NCBI RefSeq assembly: GCF_020164435.1
Contig: NZ_JAIUDQ010000012.1
Coordinates: forward strand, 1 to 64,000
Direction of reading: 5' to 3'
Source of the DNA: Phyllobacterium lublinensis
GTDB lineage: Bacteria > Pseudomonadota > Alphaproteobacteria > Rhizobiales > Rhizobiaceae
DNA: 64,000 bases
Of this stretch, positions 35,972 through 43,678 are shown piece after piece. Under the pieces are notes generated by a model. It saw nothing but the letters and a program-made list of their open reading frames with translations. It ran no database searches and had not been told where the DNA came from. Each line of letters starts with the position of its first letter. Position 1 is the first letter of the stretch. Both the position numbers and the translations under genes were made by a program.

Positions 35972-38053
35972 TCAGTTAATGGCCTGGCGAAGCGCGTCAC
36001 GCGCGGCAGTCGCCGAAAAGTGGTTTCGAACGTTTTCAAGAGCATGCTCGGACAAGGAGGCCCACAAGTGCTCGTCGCCGGCCAGACGTTGGTAAGCCGA
36101 GGCGAAATCATCGGGGGTATTCGCAACGAGCACGTCGACACCATCGGCGAGTTGCATGCCTTCGGTAGCGACGCCGGTGCCGATCACTGGCAAGCCATGG
36201 CTCATGGACATGTTGACCTTGCCCTTCACGCCCGCGCCAAAACGCAGCGGTGCAATCGATGCTAGGCAATGTGCTGTCAGCGGTTGCAGGTCGTCCACGC
36301 GGCCAAGCATGTCCAGGCCAGCCTGCGCCAGCTCGGAGCGCTGTTCCACGGGCACGTCGCCTGCCACGAAAATCCGGACTGCGGGATCCAGCCGCCGCAA
36401 CGCCGGGAGGATGTCGCTGGCCATCCAGCGCATGGCATCGGCGTTGGGTGGGTGGCCATAACCGCCCACGAATAGCAGGTCACGGCGTCCCGCGAAGCCA
36501 GCAGTGCGACCATGCACCTCGTGGATGTTGGACAAGAGCAACACGCGTGCCTCCGGGAGCAACCGTGCAAGCAGCGAGCGCTCGAACTCGCTCACTACGA
36601 ACGTCGCATCCGCTGATGCGATCACGTCCAGCTCCTGCCGACGCGTGGCCTGCGCCTGGCGCGAAAGGCTCGCGCTGCCTGCCTGCACGGCCGCACGTTC
36701 CTCGCGAAGGAAATGCAGGTCTACCGTGTCGAAAATGACGCGCGCAAGCGGTGCGTGGCGACGGACAAAACGCTCATACTGGGTTGCGACGGAATGCCTG
36801 CAAAGTATTGCAGAATGGAGGTCGGCACCATGAGCGGCAATCCATGCAGGGATGCTGGCATGCCATGGTCGTGCAACGACTTCCACGCCGAGCCCGCCCA
36901 GCATGGTGATGTCGCGCTCGGAGACGTGGCCGTCATCGGGCGCGAACACGACATGCAAGCCTTCGGCGACCAGTAGCCGCATCATGGCGATCAACCGGAC
37001 GGATCCAGAGTCGCGGGACGCATCCGGCGTACTGGTGTCGACCACCAGTATGCTGCCGCGCCGCCGTTGTCTGTCGATAGTGGTAAGTGGGGTTCCGGGC
37101 GCTGGCTGCCTGGTCAGCTCTTCTTGCCACTTCTCGGCAAGCTTGTGCAGGTTGATCGCCTGGAAACGCTTCATGCCCGAATCGGGTGCCGCGGCCGAAC
37201 TTATGCCCTCGGCATGGATGACGACGCTATCGGGCACGTAGCGCACCGTGAAGCCGCGATCCCGCACAGCGAACGCAAGGTCAGTATCTTCGTAGTATCC
37301 GGGAGCGAAGCGTGGATCGAACCCGCCAAGATCGGCGAAAAGTTTTGCCGGGATGGCGAGCGACGCGCCGGACACGTAATCGACTTCGCGGGCATAGCGA
37401 TAGGCCGGATCGCGCCTTGACTCAAAACGCCCGATGTTCCAGGCCGATGCGTCGGAAAACACCCACGCCCCCGCTTCCTGCAATCGGCCATCCGGGTAGA
37501 CGAGCTGGCTGCCTGCCACACCGGTGCCGGGAAACGCATCGAAGGCACGCACCAGTGCATCGGCCCAACCCTGGGTAACTTGCGTGTCGTTGTTCAGGAA
37601 AATGAGCACCGCGCCCTTTGCTACGGCGGCGCCTGCGTTGCATGAGCCGATGAAGCCGAGATTCGTCTTGTTCTGCAGCAGACGTATGCCGCCCACGTTG
37701 CTCAAGACGGCGACTGTGTCATCTGGCGATGCGTCATCGATCACGATCACCTCGAACGGCATGCCGGGCGGGCGCGCCGCGATCGAATGCAGGCAGGCGA
37801 GGGAGTACTCAATTTTCCCATAGACCGGGATGACGATGGATACCTCGGGTACCTTGGACGTCGGCAGAGCGAGTTCGCCAAGGGCCGTGCCCACGGGGAG
37901 CATGTCGAGGCTGTCGTCTTCGGCCGGTCGGCGGACCAGCTCCTGCGAAATGCGGGCAAGCGTCCCCCGCCAGCCGCGCAGGGCAATACTGATGCGCATT
38001 CGCTGGGTCAGCGAGCGGAGGCGCCTGTAACGCCAGGAAAGGTGGTTCGACAC
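35972..38053 (-). CDS. Bifunctional glycosyltransferase: GT2 domain + GT4 domain
   Basis: 693 residues. The GT2 part (about 68-310) runs VSIVIPVYGKIEYSLACLHSI, VIDDASPDDT, VLIFLNNDTQVTQGWADALV (DXD region NND) and YEDTDLAFAVRDRGF. The GT4-like part (about 350-690) has ILVVDTSTPDASRDSGSVR, LFVGGYGHPPNADAMRWM and PLRFGAGVKGKVNMSMSHGLPVIGT. It could add two different sugars. The start is GTG at 38053. The block is GC-rich: 36661-36720 has 40 G/C of 60 (hand count). The style resembles xanthomonad-type O-antigen genes, which suggests transfer (inference). Confidence 0.85.
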   Translation of the reverse strand: MSNHLSWRYRRLRSLTQRMRISIALRGWRGTLARISQELVRRPAEDDSLDMLPVGTALGELALPTSKVPEVSIVIPVYGKIEYSLACLHSIAARPPGMPFEVIVIDDASPDDTVAVLSNVGGIRLLQNKTNLGFIGSCNAGAAVAKGAVLIFLNNDTQVTQGWADALVRAFDAFPGTGVAGSQLVYPDGRLQEAGAWVFSDASAWNIGRFESRRDPAYRYAREVDYVSGASLAIPAKLFADLGGFDPRFAPGYYEDTDLAFAVRDRGFTVRYVPDSVVIHAEGISSAAAPDSGMKRFQAINLHKLAEKWQEELTRQPAPGTPLTTIDRQRRRGSILVVDTSTPDASRDSGSVRLIAMMRLLVAEGLHVVFAPDDGHVSERDITMLGGLGVEVVARPWHASIPAWIAAHGADLHSAILCRHSVATQYERFVRRHAPLARVIFDTVDLHFLREERAAVQAGSASLSRQAQATRRQELDVIASADATFVVSEFERSLLARLLPEARVLLLSNIHEVHGRTAGFAGRRDLLFVGGYGHPPNADAMRWMASDILPALRRLDPAVRIFVAGDVPVEQRSELAQAGLDMLGRVDDLQPLTAHCLASIAPLRFGAGVKGKVNMSMSHGLPVIGTGVATEGMQLADGVDVLVANTPDDFASAYQRLAGDEHLWASLSEHALENVRNHFSATAARDALRQAIN

Positions 38054-38249
38054 AGCTGGCCTACTTCAGGGACTGATCCGTGATTTCGCGATTGTGCTTA
38101 CCGCACTGGCAACGTTTGAACAAGGCACCGAAACGGCGCTTAATATCTATATATCTGCGGGCATGAGCCCCGACCAGGCGAAGGTGCGCACCGGAGCATG
38201 TAGGCCACTGTACCAATCAAAACGAGTGCGCGGCTGTAAGGAATGCGGG

Positions 38250-39677
38250 CTAGTCACGTGCAGCCAATTCACGCTTCGCGTGCGCCAGCCCCCATTCAAG
38301 CAACTGTTCGGCCCGCTCGTCACTGGCTGCCTCCGCATAGCAACGCAGTTCTGGGGCATTTCCGGAAGCGCGATAGTGGACGACTTCGCCAATGGAGAGG
38401 ACGACCCTGACGCCGTCGATGGCGTCACTGTCCTTGATTGTGCCTAAAGCAGCGAAGAAACCGGCACGCGTGGCGTCATCGTCACGCAGGATTTGCAGGA
38501 AGGGGCTGCTTTGTTCCGCCGAGACATGTTCGATACGGCCGCTGCGCGTGAATCGTGAAGGCAACCCGTCCATGAGTTTGGACAGCACAACACCATCCCT
38601 TGCCGCCATGCCGAGCACGCTGAGGATCGGCAGCATGGCATCACGCGTCGGCAGCGCTTCGAGCTGGCCGCTGTCCATGGAGACCGACGAACCAAGCAGT
38701 ACGCCGCCATTGGCCTCGAAGCCGACGACACGGCGATTGCCGTCCTTGACAGCCTGTTCCATGCCTTCGATGACATAGGGCGATCCGACGCGCGTGCGAT
38801 ACACCTTGGCGAAGAGCCCACTGAGCTCGATGGCGGTATTGGAGGTAACTGGCGTGACCACCGCGTCGGCATTCAGAAAACGTGCGGTCAAAAGCCCTAG
38901 GCTGTCGCCGCGCAGAAACACGCCGGTTTCGTCGGCAACAAGCGGCCGGTCCGCATCGCCGTCGGTCGAGACCAGCGCATCGAGCTTGTATTTCCTGGCT
39001 GCGGCATCGGCGAACGCGACATCTTCGGGGCGCAGGGCTTCCGTATCGACGGGAACGAACACATCCGAGCGGCCAAGCGTGACCACATCTGCGCCGAGTT
39101 CCTGCAATATGCTTACAATGAGGTCGCGCGCGACCGAACTGTGCTGGTAGACGCCAATGCGTTTGCCGGCCAAGGCCCGGGCGCCCAGCAACGCAATGCA
39201 TCTTTCACTATAGTAATTCAACGCATCGGGAACGATCGCGACCGGTTCGGTCGCAGCGGATGATACGAACCCATCCAGCTCAAGGACAGCAAGAATGCCA
39301 GCTTCGTCGGCCTTGTCGATCTCGCCATCGGGGCGATAGAATTTCAAACCGTTGCGGTCAGCTGGAATATGGCTGCCCGTCACCATGATGGCCGGCACCT
39401 TAAGGGTCATGGCCCGCAATGCCAGCGCCGGGGTCGGAACCGGTCCGCAATTTTCGACGTTCATGCCGAGTTCCTGGGCCGCGGACACGCATGCCGCCGC
39501 CATCTGCGGACTGCTGGAGCGCAGGTCATAGCCGACGAGCAGCGTCCCATCCGTGGGAACCGAATGTGAGTTTTGCATGTGTTTCAGAAACGCAAGCGTA
39601 TATGCCCGGCAAACCGCATCGGGCAATTCCGTGACCAGACCACGAAGGCCGCTCGTTCCAAATTTCAAACTGTTCAT
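38250..39677 (-). CDS. manB: Phosphomannomutase
   Basis: 475-residue alpha-D-phosphohexomutase. The phosphoserine loop is VTGSHIPADRNGLKFY (the TGSHIP variant common in bacterial ManB), the Mg2+ loop is STDGDADRPLV, and the sugar-specificity loop is GFEANGGVLLGS. It converts mannose 6-phosphate to mannose 1-phosphate for GDP-mannose, feeding Gmd and Rmd. No ManC is seen in the window, so that step must come from elsewhere. It is the most upstream gene of the minus-strand assembly operon and is divergent from the methyltransferase gene at 39809. The 196 nt downstream (38054-38249) hold nothing recognisable. Confidence 0.92.
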   Translation of the reverse strand: MNSLKFGTSGLRGLVTELPDAVCRAYTLAFLKHMQNSHSVPTDGTLLVGYDLRSSSPQMAAACVSAAQELGMNVENCGPVPTPALALRAMTLKVPAIMVTGSHIPADRNGLKFYRPDGEIDKADEAGILAVLELDGFVSSAATEPVAIVPDALNYYSERCIALLGARALAGKRIGVYQHSSVARDLIVSILQELGADVVTLGRSDVFVPVDTEALRPEDVAFADAAARKYKLDALVSTDGDADRPLVADETGVFLRGDSLGLLTARFLNADAVVTPVTSNTAIELSGLFAKVYRTRVGSPYVIEGMEQAVKDGNRRVVGFEANGGVLLGSSVSMDSGQLEALPTRDAMLPILSVLGMAARDGVVLSKLMDGLPSRFTRSGRIEHVSAEQSSPFLQILRDDDATRAGFFAALGTIKDSDAIDGVRVVLSIGEVVHYRASGNAPELRCYAEAASDERAEQLLEWGLAHAKRELAARD

Positions 39678-39808
39678 TTGTATGCCAGCGTTCCGGAAAA
39701 CATCGCAGCGTGAATCAGCGGCGGTGAAGGATGGGTCGAGTGAGCACTATAACGAGCGCAAGGACTTTTTGATACTGAAACCGAATACCAATTTAGCAGT
39801 GAGCTCGC

Positions 39809-40972
39809 ATGCTGAATAATGTGTCTGCGGGAGCACCCAACATACCTGAGTTGAATTCCGGATTGCAACTTATCGTCGAGATGTATAGGGGAAACGCATC
39901 AAGAAAAAAGGCAAAAACTTTCATGGCGCTCCCCACTCTTCGAAAGATATTCGACGAACATAAGCGTTTCGGCTCTGACAAGTGGACATCCTACTTTGAA
40001 ACCTATGACAATCATTTCAATAGGTATCGGGATAAAGCCATCACTTTGCTAGAGATCGGTATACAGAACGGCGGTTCTCTCGAAATCTGGGGCAAGTACT
40101 TTCCCAAGGCGACCCGTATATTGGGATGTGATATCGAAGAGAAGTGCCGAGACCTCACGTTCGAAGATCCACGGATTGAAGTTTTTGTCGGCGATGCGAA
40201 CTCACCTTCAATTTATGATAGCCTGATCAAGGACACGCCGAGTTTCGATATTATCGTTGATGACGGATCTCACATCGTCGAAGACATCATCCGTTCATTC
40301 GCCATGTACTTCCCCAAGCTGAAGCCGGGCGGCGTGTATGTGATCGAGGATCTCCACACCTCCTATTGGCCGCAGTGGGGCGGCGGTACGGACTTGACGC
40401 TCAGTTCAATGGGATTTCTGAAGTTGCTGGCCGATGTGCCTAACAAGGAGTTCTGGCGCGACGGTCGTCCGGATTTTAATCTGCTTGAACCGTTCGCCAA
40501 ACGATACAACGTCGATATCGATGATGCCGATCTGAACATCGATGAGATTTCCTTCAGCAATTCAGTCTGCGTTATCCGGAAGGGCGAGGACGGCTTCGAA
40601 AACCGGCGCCATATCACGGGTACCGAATTCCGTGTCCAGGATTGCAACTGGCTACTCCCCTTGTCGGGCACACGTGAGCTGGTGGAGCAGTTGAATGTTA
40701 GTGGCCGACGGCCTGAATCAACCGATATGCAGCGTGAGTTTGTTACCGTGCTGCCAGAGGTTCTGAAAAACAGGGCCGAGCTTGCGAACCTGCGGGAACA
40801 GCTAGCGGCGTCTCAGCATCATGCTGAAAATCTCCAGCAAGCGCTCGAGCGCAAAGAACAGGCGCTGGCCAACGTAGAGTCTCGATTGTCAGCGGTTTAC
40901 GCCAGCACGTCTTGGCGGATGACCAAGCCAATCCGTGCCGGCGTCGCATTGTTGAGAGGTGGAAAGCGCTGA
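39809..40972 (+). CDS. SAM-dependent methyltransferase with coiled-coil tail (MycE/TylF-like)
   Basis: 387 residues. The SAM-binding part is LLEIGIQNGGSLEIWGKYFP (about 81-100), ILGCDIEEKC, and FDIIVDDGSHIVEDIIRSF, whose acidic pair suits metal-dependent sugar O-methyltransferases such as MycE. Residues about 310-365 form a charged coiled coil (NRAELANLREQLAASQHHAE onward). The last 25 residues contain STSWRMTKPIRAG, a tail also seen in the next, unrelated methyltransferase. It probably O-methylates an O-antigen sugar. It faces the next gene tail to tail with a 1-nt gap. Confidence 0.82.
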   Translation: MLNNVSAGAPNIPELNSGLQLIVEMYRGNASRKKAKTFMALPTLRKIFDEHKRFGSDKWTSYFETYDNHFNRYRDKAITLLEIGIQNGGSLEIWGKYFPKATRILGCDIEEKCRDLTFEDPRIEVFVGDANSPSIYDSLIKDTPSFDIIVDDGSHIVEDIIRSFAMYFPKLKPGGVYVIEDLHTSYWPQWGGGTDLTLSSMGFLKLLADVPNKEFWRDGRPDFNLLEPFAKRYNVDIDDADLNIDEISFSNSVCVIRKGEDGFENRRHITGTEFRVQDCNWLLPLSGTRELVEQLNVSGRRPESTDMQREFVTVLPEVLKNRAELANLREQLAASQHHAENLQQALERKEQALANVESRLSAVYASTSWRMTKPIRAGVALLRGGKR

Positions 40973-40973
40973 T

Positions 40974-42119
40974 CTATCGGAACAAAGTCACGAGTTTACG
41001 GAGGGGTTCGGTCATCCGCCATGATGTGCTTTGAAGCACCGATGCGAGCATTTCCTTGCTGTTGTCCTGACGGAAGCTGAACACCTCTTCCACGTAACCG
41101 GCCCTCAACCAGTATAGGTGGCGTGACCGAGCACTATCTGGATACGACTTGTCGATTACTTGCTTGACGGTGAAATGATTGGCTTCATGGTTGATGGACA
41201 GGAATGTCCCGGCGTTCTTGCTGATCCATTCTACATAACCGGAGGCCGTCTTTTCACCCATTTCCGTTAGTGAATCGACGTTGAGCACAACGTCCACAGG
41301 ACCGATCGCGTGAAGTTCAGATGGAGGAAGCAGAGCGACGCGGTTACCGCGAGGTTCGGAATCCCCGATCATCCAAATGGCATCTTCGCCGAGCGTTGCT
41401 GAAAGGAAAAGCGCTTGTCCGACAATGGTCATCGGGAGGTCGATAATGCTGTATCGTATTCCCAGCTGATGAGCGTAATACGCTGTTCGACCCATGCCCC
41501 CGCCTATTTCAAGGCAGGTGTTTCCTGAGTGGCGACGGATCAGCAGCGCCTGATAGATGGCTTGGACTGCACGTTCAGTCACTATTCCCTTTGATGTCAC
41601 CAGTCCGAATTCTCCTGCAAAGGGGTTAGGAAAATTCAGCTGCGTTCCCATTTCCTGCTGGATAAAGTCAAAGCATTTATCGACCGGGTCTGACGACGGT
41701 TTGGTCTTGTACGGATAATTGGCACCGCCTTCCGGATTGAAAAGTATCCTGCCGCCAAGCGAGACGACTAGATCCTCGAGCATCGAATGCAGTCGTTCCC
41801 CGTTCTTCCAACGGTCCTCTATCCAGGTGTCATTGTCCATCATGGCCATAATGCCCTTGGCCAAAATGTCGACGCCATAATAAAGGTCGGTCTTCTGAGG
41901 ATCAGACAGCAGATCCATGAGCGCGCCGCCATCCGACATAAGAGCCTCGTGGACGTCCAATTGCTTCGAACCGATCATAGACCAGAGAAATGAATCCTCC
42001 GGTGTTGGCGCTCGTTGCAGTGCAACGCGATAGGAGGCCTTGATCCGATTGATAAGAAACGGAGATGGCACGAAACCTGTTGTTACACGCTCTACCGGAA
42101 ACGTTGCGTTGTAGTTCAT
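40974..42119 (-). CDS. Putative sugar O-methyltransferase
   Basis: 381 residues from ATG 42119, which has GGGGGAAAG upstream. The SAM motif is TCLEIGGGMGRTAYYAHQLG (about 197-216), followed by YSIIDLPMTIVGQALF and VLNVDSLTEMGE. This set is typical of the putative sugar O-methyltransferase family found in O-antigen loci. The C-terminus carries STSWRMTEPLRKLVTLF, nearly the same tail as the methyltransferase encoded convergently. The substrate sugar is unknown. Confidence 0.82.
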   Translation of the reverse strand: MNYNATFPVERVTTGFVPSPFLINRIKASYRVALQRAPTPEDSFLWSMIGSKQLDVHEALMSDGGALMDLLSDPQKTDLYYGVDILAKGIMAMMDNDTWIEDRWKNGERLHSMLEDLVVSLGGRILFNPEGGANYPYKTKPSSDPVDKCFDFIQQEMGTQLNFPNPFAGEFGLVTSKGIVTERAVQAIYQALLIRRHSGNTCLEIGGGMGRTAYYAHQLGIRYSIIDLPMTIVGQALFLSATLGEDAIWMIGDSEPRGNRVALLPPSELHAIGPVDVVLNVDSLTEMGEKTASGYVEWISKNAGTFLSINHEANHFTVKQVIDKSYPDSARSRHLYWLRAGYVEEVFSFRQDNSKEMLASVLQSTSWRMTEPLRKLVTLFR

Positions 42120-42251
42120 TGCTTTCCCCCAATTGATGCTGTTCTTAGCATTGTCGAGATGCACTACAACAGTAATTATTTCATCCGTGTGAACTGTGGC
42201 GTCAAAGTCTTCATTCAGTTTGGGGAGTCATCACGCCCTTTTACTCTTTTC

Positions 42252-42430
42252 AACGCATCGACTGTCACGGAAGTGGGTGACATCAAAACTGAGATCGCCA
42301 CGATTACCACTCAGGTTAGAGATAACAAAAAAATTACAGAACAAGTGAAACAGTGGAAGCATATGGGATAGGTGCTCTTGGAGTTGTCGGTCTTGGTGGT
42401 GCTGCGCTGGGCGTGACACCTGCCAATTAG
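42252..42430 (+). pseudogene. Frameshifted remnant of a small phage-type protein (DUF1515-like)
   Basis: One frame reads GDIKTEIATITTQVRDNKKI then TEQVKQWK and stops at TAG 42369. The next frame, entered around 42357-42362, continues YGIGALGVVGLGGAALGVT to a TAG at 42428. Joined, this gives a coiled stretch followed by a hydrophobic glycine-rich segment, the layout I associate with small phage/gene-transfer-type proteins of rhizobia (DUF1515-like). The family match is from memory and the beginning of the gene is not clear. The rest of the 406-nt gap (42120-42525) shows nothing else. Confidence 0.4.
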
Positions 42431-42525
42431 TTCGAATGGGTCGCTAAACTGTATCAGAGATAAGATATGCAATTCCCAGCGCTGTTAGGAGAAATGATGA
42501 TAACCTCCTAGTCTTGGGGGACTTA

Positions 42526-43540
42526 ATGGACCAATTGAGAGGGATCACGGCTTCGACCGTTCGGCCGGCGCTCGTGAAATATAACAACGTTCAGGTTTTG
42601 AGGGCGGTGGCTGCTGGTTTTGTCGCCATCTATCATTCGCAGGTCTATCTGAATATGTTCGTGGGTCCGAGCGCCTATGCGAGCCTGTTTTCCTCCAAAC
42701 AATTGGGGTTTCACGGTGTCATCATATTTTTCGCGATATCCGGTTTTCTCATGGCGGACTTTGTGCAAAGGACGGATCCATGGTCGTTCATTCTGCACCG
42801 GATCGTAAGAATATATCCGCCCTATTACATTTGCCGCGGCCGCCTCGATAGCACTCTTGTTTTTTATGCCATGGAGGCCACAAATTGACGTACTTGGACT
42901 GTCTCTTGTGCCGGTTTATGCGCCAGGAGTTCTCGGAATAGAATGGACACTTGTTTTCAAAACCGCCTTCTAGTTGGTTCTGTTTCTCATATCCGTGGCG
43001 GGGCTGGCAAAATGGATTGATTGGTTCGCCGCTGGATGGCTGGTAGCTATTCTGTTGACGGCAATGTTTGCACCCGACATGCAGGTTTCAATAAACCCAC
43101 CACTCGCCACATTACTCCTATCATCCATGAATGTGGCCTTTGCTGCTGGACTTTTGTTGCCTCGGCTGATGAGGGTAATCACCTTTTGGCCGCTCGCGCT
43201 GATGATCGGTGTCCCTTTGATTGCAATAGGGACGCCTGATGATAGGGCAACACTGAAATGGACCGGAGGTCTTTCCTGCGTCCTTTTCGTAGGCGCAGCG
43301 GCGCAATTGCCTCAAATCAAGAACGAAAATTGGTTCTCTAGATTGGCTGTGAGGTTTGGCGAATGGAGCTATGTCACCTATCTGGTTCACTGCACGGTAT
43401 TTTGGCTGCTGTTTCAAGCGTTTGCGGGATATTAACACCCGACAAGAGTATGGCTTTTGGGTCTAACGTTTGTTGCGGGTGTCACAATGCTACTGGGCCC
43501 GGAGACGTTGCTCGTTATCGGTCGCTACGTAGCGTTGTAA
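42526..43540 (+). pseudogene. Broken acyltransferase 3 (OafA-type) gene
   Basis: The frame from ATG 42526 begins VKYNNVQVLRAVAAGFVAIYH and FHGVIIFFAISGFLMADF, a normal acyltransferase-3 N-terminus. Around 42840 the reading frame shifts by one, continuing with LGLSLVPVYAPGVLGIEWTL. It then meets TAG at 42971, runs on through LFLISVAGLAKWIDWF and the C-terminal WSYVTYLVHCTVFWLL, meets TAA at 43433, and ends at 43540. One frameshift and two in-frame stops make it non-functional unless the sequence has errors. It is related in family to the intact acyltransferase at 21624-22775. Confidence 0.8.
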
Positions 43541-43678
43541 ACAAGCTGTCGGTGGCAGGTAAGCACATGCCAGCCATGGGGCCTACCTCTCGGCGTTTGT
43601 TTTCTTTTGCACTATCGCAATAGTGTTGTCCGGATAGTCCCCGTTTCCAGATGCATTAGGGGACATTTTGTTTCGGGC

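Noticed and set aside
42015-42251. Plus-strand frame leading into the phage-like remnant
   Set aside because: It runs antisense through the start of the sugar O-methyltransferase gene, so only the part after about 42252 is treated as a remnant.
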